64,000 bases of DNA from Zemynaea arenosa (lineage in GTDB: Bacteria > Pseudomonadota > Gammaproteobacteria > Burkholderiales > Burkholderiaceae_D): positions 1 to 64,000 of the forward strand of contig NZ_SPVF01000106.1 in the NCBI RefSeq assembly GCF_004614185.1, given 5' to 3'. Every line of letters starts with the position of its first letter. Within the stretch, counting starts at the first letter, position 1. Shown in pieces: positions 53,044 to 61,254 of this stretch. The notes under the pieces are model-generated. The model was not told the DNA's origin and ran no database searches. It saw only the letters and a list, made by a program, of their open reading frames with translations. The position numbers and the translations under genes were made by a program.

Positions 53044-53068
53044 AAAAAAAACACCGGCAGGCCGGTGT
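53044..53068 (-). terminator. Terminator of the glycine-zipper gene
   Basis: ACACCGGC-AG-GCCGGTGT stem with eight A on one side and TTTT on the other: a strong minus-strand terminator that may also work weakly on the plus strand. It insulates the kinase arm from upstream transcription. Confidence 0.9.
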
Positions 53069-53090
53069 TTTCAGGGGAGCAAGGCGCCGT

Positions 53091-53594
53091 TTAGCGGTGG
53101 CCGTGATGGCCCCAGCCGCCGTGGCCACGTCCGCCGTAGTATCCGCCGCGGCCACCCACGATGACGACTTCACGCGGGCCGTAGTAGCGCGGGGGCGCGT
53201 AGTAGACCGGAGCCGGCTCGTAGTAGCGCACCACCGGGCGCGGTTCCACGTACACCGGGGCCGGCTCGTAGTAGGTCGTCGACGGCGCGTAATATGTGGA
53301 CGATTGCGGATAGTAGCTGGTGGCGGGCGCGTAGCCGTTGCCGTAGTACCCGCTGTTGGAGTAGTACCCGTTGTTGGAGTAGTACCCGCGGTCACCTGAG
53401 GCGGCGGCATTGCCGATCGCCGCGCCCACCAAGGCACCGACCGCCGCGCCGTTGCGCGAGTGGGTCGAGTTGCCGACGGCGGCGCCGATCACGGCACCAG
53501 CCAGGGTGCTGCCCGCGCGGTCCTGCGCCATGGCCGCGCCGGAGAGTGCAGCTGCGGTCAGGAGCACCGCACCGAGAACAGTTTTCTTCATCAT
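53091..53594 (-). CDS. Glycine-zipper, Tyr/Pro-rich envelope protein
   Basis: 167 residues. A signal peptide (MMKKTVLGAVLLTAAALSGA to about AMAQ) precedes a glycine-zipper segment (STLAGAVIGAAVGNSTHSRN, AVGALVGAAIGNAAASGD) and a repetitive Tyr/Pro/Ser region ending in a Gly/His tail. The zipper may insert in the outer membrane. The tail resembles surface or coat proteins. GAGG lies seven bases before the first ATG at 53594; a second ATG follows immediately. Ends in a strong terminator. Confidence 0.82.
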   Translation of the reverse strand: MMKKTVLGAVLLTAAALSGAAMAQDRAGSTLAGAVIGAAVGNSTHSRNGAAVGALVGAAIGNAAASGDRGYYSNNGYYSNSGYYGNGYAPATSYYPQSSTYYAPSTTYYEPAPVYVEPRPVVRYYEPAPVYYAPPRYYGPREVVIVGGRGGYYGGRGHGGWGHHGHR

Positions 53595-53703
53595 GGCGTT
53601 TCCTCTACATCCCCAGGCCCGGCCGGGATGGCCGCTGACACTCTGGGGGCACGAGTTCAATATACGCCCGGCGCGGAATTTTTCCTTTTCTTAATACAGA
53701 ATT

Positions 53704-54258
53704 TTACAAATGCCGCTCACGCGAAACATCGGACCCGCGCCACTGTTCCCACTCGCTGCGCAGCAGGCTGTACATTTTGGCATCGCGCACCTGGCCATCG
53801 GTGAAGAACATGCCGCGCAGCGTGCCCTCGTAGGTGTAGCCGCACTTCTGCGCGATGCGCTCGGACGCGATGTTCAGAGGGTTCATCAGCAGTTCCAGCC
53901 GGTTGTATTGATAGGCGCGGAACAGGTAGTCGGACATCAGCCGGGTCGCTTCCGTCATGATGCCGCGCCCCCCGCTGCCCGCCAGCAGGCGGTAGCCGAT
54001 CTCGCGCGCGAGCGGCGTGCGGCTCTTGAAGTGCGAGATCGAGCCGACGATGGCGCCAGTCTTGTCTTCCACCAGCATCATCTCGCGGTCATCGGTGACG
54101 AAGCCGGTGGCCGCGAACTCGCGCCGCAGCGCCTCCGGCGAATGGAACTGCTGCGAAAAATATTCGCCGCGGTTTTCCAGTTCATTCTGAAGCGCGATGT
54201 AGGTTGGCAGGTCGACGGTCGTGATGTGACGGACGTTGCAGAGTGCTCCCTTCAGCAT
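53704..54258 (-). CDS. GNAT family acetyltransferase (RimJ/RimL-like)
   Basis: 184 residues. The RimJ-type layout is clear: GAIVGSISHFKS strand, EIGYRLLAGSGGRGIMTEATRL acetyl-CoA loop, and NRLELLMNPLNIASERIAQKCGY with the conserved Asn-x-x-Ser/Ala pattern, ending in the DGQVRDAKMYSLL strand. Ribosomal N-terminal acetylation or modification of another small substrate is possible. Monocistronic. Confidence 0.9.
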   Translation of the reverse strand: MLKGALCNVRHITTVDLPTYIALQNELENRGEYFSQQFHSPEALRREFAATGFVTDDREMMLVEDKTGAIVGSISHFKSRTPLAREIGYRLLAGSGGRGIMTEATRLMSDYLFRAYQYNRLELLMNPLNIASERIAQKCGYTYEGTLRGMFFTDGQVRDAKMYSLLRSEWEQWRGSDVSRERHL

Positions 54259-54284
54259 GGCGGTTCCTGTGCGAGTGACGATTG

Positions 54285-54304
54285 TATAGACGTGCTATAG
54301 ACGT
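54285..54304 (+). repeat. Direct repeat in the intergenic region
   Basis: TATAGACGT repeated twice with GC between (54285-54293, 54296-54304), between the GNAT and phosphoesterase genes. Possible tandem -10 or operator half-sites for the phosphoesterase gene 77 bases downstream. Confidence 0.35.
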
Positions 54305-54381
54305 CCCCATGTTAGCAGATTGGCCTTGTGTAAGTTGCCCCTGGCCCCATCTTGGTCCGACCGCATCGAAAGGATCCGTCC

Positions 54382-55518
54382 ATGCTCAAGCGCCGTGTCG
54401 CCGTTGTTCTCAGCCTGCTCGCACTGCTGCATATGTATATCGGCATGCGGCTGATTCCGGCCATCGGCCTGGCGGGCGTGGGCTACGCACTGGCGGTCCT
54501 GTTCCTGGCCGCGTCCACGGTGCTTATGCCGATGGGCCTCATCGCAACGCGCGTGCGGAAAGGCGATCTCGCGGACCGGCTGGCGTGGGTCGGCCTGCTG
54601 GTGATGGGCCTGTTCTCGTCCCTGCTGGTGCTGACCTTCCTGCGCGATCTGCTGCTGCTCTTGCTCGAAGTCGCGGGTATGGCCGATGCCGACGTCACCC
54701 ATGCCACCGCCGTCGGCGTGCCGCTGCTGGCGCTGGGCGTCACCGTGGTCGGCTTCTTCAACGCGCGCCGCACCGCACGGGTGGTCGAAGTGGAAGTGCC
54801 GATCAAGGACCTGCCGGCGTCGCTCGATGGCTATTCGATCGTGCAAATCTCGGACGTCCACGTCGGCCCCACCATCAAGCGCAAGTACATCGACGCCATC
54901 GTCAACCGCGTGAACGCGCTGGAGCCGGACGCCATCGCGGTCACGGGTGACGTGGTGGATGGCAGTGTGCACCGCCTGGCCCCGCACACCGCGCCGCTGG
55001 GCCGCCTGGCCGCGCGCGACGGCACCTTCTTCGTCACCGGCAATCACGAGTACTACTCAGGTGCGCATGAATGGATCGCCGAGATGCGTCGCCTTGGCCT
55101 GACGGTGCTGATCAACCAGCATGTGATCCGCGAGCGCGATGGCCAGCAGCTGCTGATCGCCGGAGTGCCCGACTACACGGCGCATTTGTTCGATGCCTCC
55201 CACAAGAGCGACCCGCAACAGGCCGCCGCGGGCGCGCCGGACAACGTCGCCGTCAAGATTCTGCTGGCGCACCAGCCGCGCACCGCGCCTGCCGCTGCCG
55301 ACGCGGGCTTCGATCTGCAGCTCTCGGGCCACACGCATGGTGGGCAGTTCTTCCCGTGGAACCTGTTCGTGCCGCTGCAGCAGCCGTTCGTTGCGGGCCT
55401 TAATCGCTTGAAGAACCTGTGGGTCTATACCAGCCGCGGCACCGGCTACTGGGGCCCGCCGAAACGCTTCGGCGCACCCTCCGAAATCACGCGCGTGCGG
55501 CTGGTCCCAGCCAAGTAA
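54382..55518 (+). CDS. Membrane metallophosphoesterase
   Basis: 378 residues. Four predicted N-terminal membrane helices (about 5-130) are followed by a calcineurin-like phosphoesterase domain. Metal ligands: QISDVHVGPT, VTGDVVDG, VTGNHEYYSG, ILLAHQPR and SGHTHGGQ. This is the YkuE/LpxH-like transmembrane group; the substrate could be a phospholipid or nucleotide. An AAAGGA ribosome site precedes the ATG at 54382. Confidence 0.9.
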   Translation: MLKRRVAVVLSLLALLHMYIGMRLIPAIGLAGVGYALAVLFLAASTVLMPMGLIATRVRKGDLADRLAWVGLLVMGLFSSLLVLTFLRDLLLLLLEVAGMADADVTHATAVGVPLLALGVTVVGFFNARRTARVVEVEVPIKDLPASLDGYSIVQISDVHVGPTIKRKYIDAIVNRVNALEPDAIAVTGDVVDGSVHRLAPHTAPLGRLAARDGTFFVTGNHEYYSGAHEWIAEMRRLGLTVLINQHVIRERDGQQLLIAGVPDYTAHLFDASHKSDPQQAAAGAPDNVAVKILLAHQPRTAPAAADAGFDLQLSGHTHGGQFFPWNLFVPLQQPFVAGLNRLKNLWVYTSRGTGYWGPPKRFGAPSEITRVRLVPAK

Positions 55519-55615
55519 GCGCGCCACGCGGCCATCGAAAAATGGCACGGTCCAGCAGACCGTTGCCAAATGCGCTATCGTTTTGAGTTCCCGTCGAACC
55601 CAAAAGGATCACCGC

Positions 55616-57046
55616 ATGAACTTTGCCCGCCATACCCTGGCCGCCGCCGCCTTCCTGCTTGCCTCGTCCAGCTTTGCCGCCACCCCCGGGAACACGCCGG
55701 CCTCGCTGGCGCAGATCCGCGATACCGCGATGGCCAGCGACTACGCCTACGAGCGCCTGGCCGACCTCACCGACCTGATTGGCCCGCGCCCCGCCGGCTC
55801 GCCGGGTGCGGCCGCCGCCATCAACCAGGTGGCCGATGCGATGCGCGCGCTGGGTGCCAAGGTGACGCTGCAGCCGGTGAAGGTGCCGCACTGGGTGCGC
55901 GGCGTGGAGACCGGTGAGCTGGTGGAGTACGCGGGCCGCCCCAACGGCGTGGCGCAGAAGGTGGTGCTGACGGCGCTGGGCAACTCCGGCGCGACGCCGC
56001 AGGCCGGCCTGCGCGCACCCGTGCTGGTGGTGCACAGCTTCGATGAATTCAAGGCGCGCAGCGCCGAAGCGAAGGGCAAGATCGTGCTGTTCGACGTGCC
56101 GTTCGACCAGCTGGCGGCGGACCGCGGCCTGGCCGGCCCGGCCTACGGCACCGCGGTGGCCTACCGTGGCGCTGGTCCGCGCATGGCGGCGGAAGCCGGC
56201 GCTCTGGCCGCGCTGGTGCGCTCCGTCGGCGGCGCCAACTTCCGCATCCCGCATACGGGCCTGACCAATTTCGGGACCGTCAAACCGATTCCCGCCGCCG
56301 CCGTGACCACGGAAGACGCGATGCTGATGACGCGCCTGGCGCGCCGCGGCCCGCTCACCATGCACCTGACCGTGACCCCGCAAAAACTGCCGGATGCCGA
56401 CAGCTTCAACGTGATCGCCGACTGGCCGGGCACCGACAAGGCGGACGAAGTGGTGATCGTCTCCGGTCACCTGGATTCCTGGGACCTCGCCACCGGCGCC
56501 AATGACGATGCATCCGAAGTCGCTGCCGCAATGGGCGTGATCGAGACGCTGCGCAAGCTGGACCTGCACCCGCGCCGCACCATCCGCCTGGTGGCGTGGA
56601 TGAGCGAAGAGCAGGGCGGCCATGGCGGCATCGGCTACGCGGGCGCGTACAAGGGCGAGGTGGAGAAGCACTTTGCGGCCATCGAAAGCGATGGTGGCTC
56701 GGGGCGCCCGTTCGGCATCCAGGCCAGTGTGGGCAAGGCCGCGCTGCCGCTGTTCACGCCCCTGCAGCAGGCGCTCCTGCCGATCGGCGCCAACGTCTTC
56801 AAGCGCGAGGACGAACTGGGGACCGGTGACCTGTTCTCGCTCGAACAGGCGGGCGTGCCCTCGTTCGAGCCGCTGATCGATACCTCGACCTACTTCCACT
56901 ACCACCACACCCCGGCCGACACGCTGGACAAGGTGGACCCGGACAACGTCCGCCGCCACGTGGCGGTGCTGTCGTCGCTGGCGTGGTACCTGGCCAATCT
57001 CGACCAGCCGCTGGGCCGTGCCCCGGCCGCCACAGTGGCGCGCTAA
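55616..57046 (+). CDS. M28 family zinc aminopeptidase, secreted
   Basis: 476 residues, signal peptide to about SSFAAT. Zinc ligands: His and Asp in SGHLDSWDLATGANDDA, catalytic Glu-Glu in WMSEEQGGHG, Asp in ESDGGSG and the distal His in YFHYHHTPADTLD. A PA-like inserted domain lies at about 115-255. It resembles glutamate carboxypeptidase II-like aminopeptidases exported to the periplasm or outside. Ribosome site AAAAGGA before the ATG. Confidence 0.93.
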   Translation: MNFARHTLAAAAFLLASSSFAATPGNTPASLAQIRDTAMASDYAYERLADLTDLIGPRPAGSPGAAAAINQVADAMRALGAKVTLQPVKVPHWVRGVETGELVEYAGRPNGVAQKVVLTALGNSGATPQAGLRAPVLVVHSFDEFKARSAEAKGKIVLFDVPFDQLAADRGLAGPAYGTAVAYRGAGPRMAAEAGALAALVRSVGGANFRIPHTGLTNFGTVKPIPAAAVTTEDAMLMTRLARRGPLTMHLTVTPQKLPDADSFNVIADWPGTDKADEVVIVSGHLDSWDLATGANDDASEVAAAMGVIETLRKLDLHPRRTIRLVAWMSEEQGGHGGIGYAGAYKGEVEKHFAAIESDGGSGRPFGIQASVGKAALPLFTPLQQALLPIGANVFKREDELGTGDLFSLEQAGVPSFEPLIDTSTYFHYHHTPADTLDKVDPDNVRRHVAVLSSLAWYLANLDQPLGRAPAATVAR

Positions 57047-57081
57047 AACACGCTTCCCCCACCGAGGGCGTTGGTTCTGGC

Positions 57082-57117
57082 GCCGGAAAGTTGCTTATAA
57101 TTAAGGCATTTTCCGGC
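57082..57117 (+). promoter_or_regulatory. Promoter embedded in perfect inverted repeat
   Basis: TATAAT (57096-57101) lies between exact arms GCCGGAAA (57082-57089) and TTTCCGGC (57110-57117). The arms would place a dimeric regulator over the -10 and start of the CHASE2-cyclase transcript. A possible -35 is TTGGTT at 57071-57076, 19 bases upstream. Confidence 0.6.
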
Positions 57118-57131
57118 GAGTCTGTCTTCCG

Positions 57132-59084
57132 ATGCCCCGTTTCCTGCGCCTGCTGGCCGCCCCCAAGGGCCTGCTCTGCGCCGCCGCGCTCGCGGTGGCG
57201 CTGGCGGAGCTGTGCGGCCTGCACGCCCTGCGTCCCCTGGACAACCGGCTGCTGGACTGGATGGTGCGCTCGCATGCGGCCACCCTGCAGCCGGACCCGG
57301 ACATCGTCATCGTCGACATCGATGACGCCAGCCTGGCGCGCATGGAGAGCGTGGCGGGCAGCTGGCCATGGCCGCGCTCCGTGCATGCGGAGCTGCTGGA
57401 CAGATTGCGCAAGCAGGAGCCGCGCGCCATCGTGTTCGACCTCACGTTCTCGGAGCGCGACGTGTACCGGCCGGACAGCGACCGCCTGTTCAACGAAGCG
57501 CTGGCCGGTAACACCAACATCTACTTCCCGCTGGCGCGCCAGAAGGCCGCCAACGACAAAGACGGCGCACCTGCGCTGCAGGTCGCCCCGCTGCTTGGCC
57601 TGCGCGCCGGCCCACATGCGGATCCGGATGCCCGCATCGCCCTCCAGCCGCCGCTCGCGGTGGATGCGCGCTACTGGCGCACCGGCACCATCAATTATCT
57701 GGAAGACGCGGACGGCATCGGCCGCCGCTACCCGCTGTATATCGATGCGCATGGCTGGCAGATTCCATCGCTGCCCGCGCGGGTGGCGCGGGACCTCGGC
57801 TTCAGCGTGCCGCAGGCGCCAGACCTCACGCTGCACTGGCGCGGTGGCCTGAGTGCCTATCACCACATTCCGTACGCGGACCTGTACGAGGACTTCACCC
57901 GCGAGCGCCCGCAACGTCCGGCCGATGAATTGAAGGGCAAGATCGTCATCATTGGTTCGGACGCCACCACCTTGAACGACCTGCGCGCCACGCCGATCGC
58001 CAGCCTGTACCCGGCCGTGCAGGTCGTGGCCACGGCCATCGACAACCTGAAGAACCGGCGCGCCATGGCGCCGGCGCCCGCATGGGTGATGCCCACGCTG
58101 ACGGTGGCGGCGCTGCTGGTGGTGTTCCGCTCGTTCCGGCGCCGCTCCAACACGCTGAGCATCGCCGCCATGCTGGCGCTGCTCTCGGTAGGCTGGCTGG
58201 CCGCGAGCTGGGTGGGCGTGCAGCGCAATGTGCTGCTGCCCGTGGTGGCACCCCTGGTGCTGGTGTGGGTCTACATGTTCGCGGGCACACTGCAGGAATA
58301 CCTGGCCGAGCGCCGCACGCGCCAGCAGGCGGTGACGATGTTCAGCCGCTTCGTGAACCCGCACGTGGTGCGCCAGCTGGTGGAGCACGGCCAGGTCGCG
58401 CGCGCGGGTGAGGCGCGCGAAATCACGGTGCTGTTCTCGGACATTCGGGGCTTCACCACGCTGAGCGAAACGCGCACGCCGCAGGAAGTGGTGGCGCTGC
58501 TGAACCGCTACTTCACGCTGCAGGTGGAGGTCGTATTCCGCCACGGCGGTTCGCTCGACAAGTTCATCGGCGACTGCATCATGGCGTTCTGGGGTGCGCC
58601 GCTGGACGACCCGCGCCACGCGCAAAACGCAGTGGCGGCCGCGCTGGAGATGGCCGAGGTGCTGCAGCGCTTCAAGCGCGAGCTCAACGCCGAGGACCTG
58701 GACTTCGACGTCGGCATCGGCCTGCATTCCGGGCCTGCCGTGGTGGGCCTGATCGGCTCGGACCAGCGCCGCGAATACACGGCCATTGGCGACACCGTCA
58801 ACCTGGCCAGCCGCATCGAAGGCCTGACCAAGGGGGTCTCGCGCATCCTGGTCTCGGACTCCACCCGCCGTTTGTGCGGCGACGAATTCACATTCACACC
58901 ACACGGCTCATTCGCCGTCAAAGGCCGCGAACAGCCGGTCGAACTCTATGGTCCACAGGGGAGAAAGCATGAAAATGAAAATGATAGTCAGCCTGCTGCT
59001 GGCGGCGCTGGCGAGCGCGGCGGCAGCGGCGGAGGTGGCGCACACGGTGCGTCCGACCGAGCTGAAAGCCAAGCCGTTCACTGA
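57132..59084 (+). CDS. CHASE2 domain adenylate cyclase
   Basis: 650 residues. Membrane helix 1 near 12-32, a periplasmic CHASE2 sensor (about 40-300, DIVIVDIDDASLARME, GRRYPLYI), then three helices (about 317-400). The cytoplasmic class III cyclase domain has Asp437 in LFSDIRGF, Lys in LDKFIGDCIM and EYTAIGDTVNLASRIE, a Lys/Thr pattern found in adenylate cyclases. The last about 39 codons run in another frame through the start of the SH3 gene and are low-complexity, suggesting loss of an earlier stop. First gene of a likely cyclase-SH3-M48 unit. Confidence 0.92.
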   Translation: MPRFLRLLAAPKGLLCAAALAVALAELCGLHALRPLDNRLLDWMVRSHAATLQPDPDIVIVDIDDASLARMESVAGSWPWPRSVHAELLDRLRKQEPRAIVFDLTFSERDVYRPDSDRLFNEALAGNTNIYFPLARQKAANDKDGAPALQVAPLLGLRAGPHADPDARIALQPPLAVDARYWRTGTINYLEDADGIGRRYPLYIDAHGWQIPSLPARVARDLGFSVPQAPDLTLHWRGGLSAYHHIPYADLYEDFTRERPQRPADELKGKIVIIGSDATTLNDLRATPIASLYPAVQVVATAIDNLKNRRAMAPAPAWVMPTLTVAALLVVFRSFRRRSNTLSIAAMLALLSVGWLAASWVGVQRNVLLPVVAPLVLVWVYMFAGTLQEYLAERRTRQQAVTMFSRFVNPHVVRQLVEHGQVARAGEAREITVLFSDIRGFTTLSETRTPQEVVALLNRYFTLQVEVVFRHGGSLDKFIGDCIMAFWGAPLDDPRHAQNAVAAALEMAEVLQRFKRELNAEDLDFDVGIGLHSGPAVVGLIGSDQRREYTAIGDTVNLASRIEGLTKGVSRILVSDSTRRLCGDEFTFTPHGSFAVKGREQPVELYGPQGRKHENENDSQPAAGGAGERGGSGGGGAHGASDRAESQAVH

Positions 59085-59478
59085 CGCTGCCACCGTCGAG
59101 AGCCTGGGCGAAGCGTCCAAGGTCGATGTGCTGGCACGCCAGGCCAGCTGGATGCAGGTGAAGACGGACAAGAAGAACACCGGCTGGGTGAAGCTTCTGA
59201 GCCTGCGCTTTGATGCGATCAACGGCAAGCCGTCGGGCGTGAATGAGAACCTGAATGTGGTCTTCAACCTGGCCAAGACGGGCAGCGGGGGCAGCACCGC
59301 CACCACGGGCGTGAAGGGAATCTCGGAAGAGCAGCTCAAGAACCCGCAGCCGAATCCGGCCGCGCTGGCGCAGGTCAACGAGATGACGGTGTCGCCGAGC
59401 GAGATGGAGCAGTTCACGCTGCGCGGGAATCTGAAGCCGCAGAAGGTAGCCTATGTGGTTGAAGGAGGCCGCAAATGA
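58969..59478 (+). CDS. Secreted SH3-like protein
   Basis: 169 residues, signal peptide to about SAAAAAE. SH3 domain (about 24-80) with VRPTELKAKPFTDA, VDVLARQASWMQVKTDKKNTGWVK. A Gly/Ser/Thr linker and a helical C-terminus follow. The start ATG at 58969 is inside the cyclase gene (116-base overlap) with GGGAGA ahead of it. Its stop overlaps the next gene start by four bases. Likely cell-wall associated. Confidence 0.85.
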   Translation: MKMKMIVSLLLAALASAAAAAEVAHTVRPTELKAKPFTDAATVESLGEASKVDVLARQASWMQVKTDKKNTGWVKLLSLRFDAINGKPSGVNENLNVVFNLAKTGSGGSTATTGVKGISEEQLKNPQPNPAALAQVNEMTVSPSEMEQFTLRGNLKPQKVAYVVEGGRK

Positions 59479-60374
59479 AGCGGCTTGCAGCTTTGACGAT
59501 GGCACTGGCGTGTTCCGGGTGCGCGGTGGCGCCGGTGATGATGAATACCGCGCTGCAGAACATGACGCTGGATGATGCCAAGAAGGTCGTCACTACCGGC
59601 AGCAACATGCTGACCGGCGCGACGCGCGAGGTGACACCGCAGGAGGAGGTCGCCCTCGGCTCCGGCGTAGCCAGCAACCTGCTGGGCGCCGCGCCTCTGC
59701 TGAAGGATGCCAAGGCGCAGGCCTACGTGAACACGGTTGGAAAATGGGTGGCGCAGCAGAGCGAGCGCCCCGATTTGAACTGGCACTTCGCGGTCCTCGA
59801 TGACAACGAGGTCAATGCCTACGCGGCGCCGGGTGGCTACGTTTTCATCACCCGCGGCATGCTGGTCAGCCTGCGCAGCGAAGCCGAACTGGCCGGGGTA
59901 TTGGCCCACGAGGTGGGGCATGTGGTGGCCAAGCACCATCTGAAGGCGATGACCAGCCAGGGCTTCCTGGATGGCGTCAAGGACCTGGGCGGCATGTTCA
60001 TGGACAAAAACGGCGGCACCATCCCGGGCGTCGACCCGCGTTACGTGGAGTGGGGCACCAAGGCGGCCAAGGCGGGCATGCAGGTGTACGCGCGTGGCCT
60101 CGACAAGAGCGATGAGTTCGAGGCCGACCGTATGGGCGTCGTGCTGGCCGCCCGCGCCGGCTACGATCCCTTCGGCCTGCCCGCCGTGCTGCAATCCCTG
60201 CAAGCCGTCAATCCAGATAATCCCGGCCTGGCCCTGATGTTCAAGACTCACCCGCCGTTCGGCGAGCGCCTCGACAAGCTGGCCCTGGCCATGGGCGCGG
60301 ACTTTGACCGCTTCGACAAGGGAGTCACGCTGGACAAGCGCTTCAAGTCGCAAGTCAGCATGCCGAAACGCTAA
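59475..60374 (+). CDS. M48 family metalloprotease, lipoprotein
   Basis: 299 residues. N-terminal lipoprotein signal with candidate lipobox Cys16 (CSGC). Zinc motif HEVGH at 145-149 and third ligand region DEFEADRMGV near 205. This is the BepA/LoiP-like group that degrades or helps assemble outer-membrane proteins in the periplasm. Coupled to the SH3 gene by a four-base overlap, so an envelope-maintenance role under the cyclase operon is likely. Confidence 0.92.
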   Translation: MKRLAALTMALACSGCAVAPVMMNTALQNMTLDDAKKVVTTGSNMLTGATREVTPQEEVALGSGVASNLLGAAPLLKDAKAQAYVNTVGKWVAQQSERPDLNWHFAVLDDNEVNAYAAPGGYVFITRGMLVSLRSEAELAGVLAHEVGHVVAKHHLKAMTSQGFLDGVKDLGGMFMDKNGGTIPGVDPRYVEWGTKAAKAGMQVYARGLDKSDEFEADRMGVVLAARAGYDPFGLPAVLQSLQAVNPDNPGLALMFKTHPPFGERLDKLALAMGADFDRFDKGVTLDKRFKSQVSMPKR

Positions 60375-60436
60375 GACGCGTCTACAACACCCCGGCGCCC
60401 GAATGCGCCCGATTGAAAGCAGGAAACGTTTGGTCC

Positions 60437-60445
60437 TGCTATAGT
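60437..60445 (+). promoter_or_regulatory. Extended -10 promoter of EAL gene
   Basis: TGC-TATAGT at 60437-60445. Predicted start near 60452, 23 bases before the start codon. Confidence 0.5.
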
Positions 60446-60474
60446 CGGGCGCATTTTCATTCCGGCGTCTGCCT

Positions 60475-61248
60475 ATGATACCGATCCTCGAGCAGTACTC
60501 CCCACGCACCGCCTGCAAAGGCTGCGGCGAAGCCAACGCCATCGACTTCGATTTCGAATACGCTTACCAGCCGATCGTGCAGGTGTCCACGCGCAGCATC
60601 TACGCGCACGAGGCGCTGGTGCGCGGCCCGAATGGCGAGCCGGCGCCCACGGTGCTCTCGAAGGTCAACAAGGACAATATCTACCACTTCGACCAGGCCT
60701 GCCGGGTGAAGGCGGTCGAGGGCGCCGCGCGGCTGGGGATGCGCGAACGGCTGTCGATCAACTTCCTGCCGAACGCCGTGTACCGGCCCGAAGTCTGCAT
60801 CCGCACCACGCTGGAGGCGGCGCGCCGCACCGGCTTCCCGGTCGAGAACATCATCTTCGAAGTGACCGAGAGCGAGCAGGTGACGGATCGCGCCCACCTG
60901 GTCGGCATCTTCCGTGAGTACGACCGGCTCGGCTTCCACACCGCGATCGACGACTTCGGCGCCGGCTACGCGGGCCTCAACCTGCTGGCCGAGTACCAGC
61001 CGCACATCGTGAAGCTGGACATGGACCTGGTGCGCAACATCGACACGTCGGCGGCGCGCCAGGCCATCGTGCGCCACACCGTGGCCCTGTGCCGCGACCT
61101 TGGTGTAACGGTGCTGGCTGAAGGCGTTGAGACCAGCGCCGAGCGCGATGTGCTGATCGCCGCAGGCATCGACCTGCTGCAGGGCTACCTGTTCTCGAAA
61201 CCCATCTTCAACGGTCTCGCCACCATCCCGGACGCAGCCTGGGCCTAA
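60475..61248 (+). CDS. EAL domain c-di-GMP phosphodiesterase
   Basis: 257 residues, a stand-alone EAL domain. Catalytic and metal residues are in place: EAL at 46-48, Asn in SINFLPNA, Glu in FEVTES, AIDDFGAGYAG with the DD pair, Lys in VKLDMDL and LAEGVET. It should hydrolyse c-di-GMP to pGpG. A small CxxC motif (CKGC, about 14-17) at the front may be a redox or metal switch. Adds c-di-GMP to the cAMP signalling in this region. Confidence 0.93.
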   Translation: MIPILEQYSPRTACKGCGEANAIDFDFEYAYQPIVQVSTRSIYAHEALVRGPNGEPAPTVLSKVNKDNIYHFDQACRVKAVEGAARLGMRERLSINFLPNAVYRPEVCIRTTLEAARRTGFPVENIIFEVTESEQVTDRAHLVGIFREYDRLGFHTAIDDFGAGYAGLNLLAEYQPHIVKLDMDLVRNIDTSAARQAIVRHTVALCRDLGVTVLAEGVETSAERDVLIAAGIDLLQGYLFSKPIFNGLATIPDAAWA

Positions 61249-61254
61249 GCAGAT

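Noticed and set aside
55540-55575. Terminator after the metallophosphoesterase gene
   Set aside because: A bulged hairpin (TGGC..GGTC/GACC..GCCA) exists, but no T run follows.
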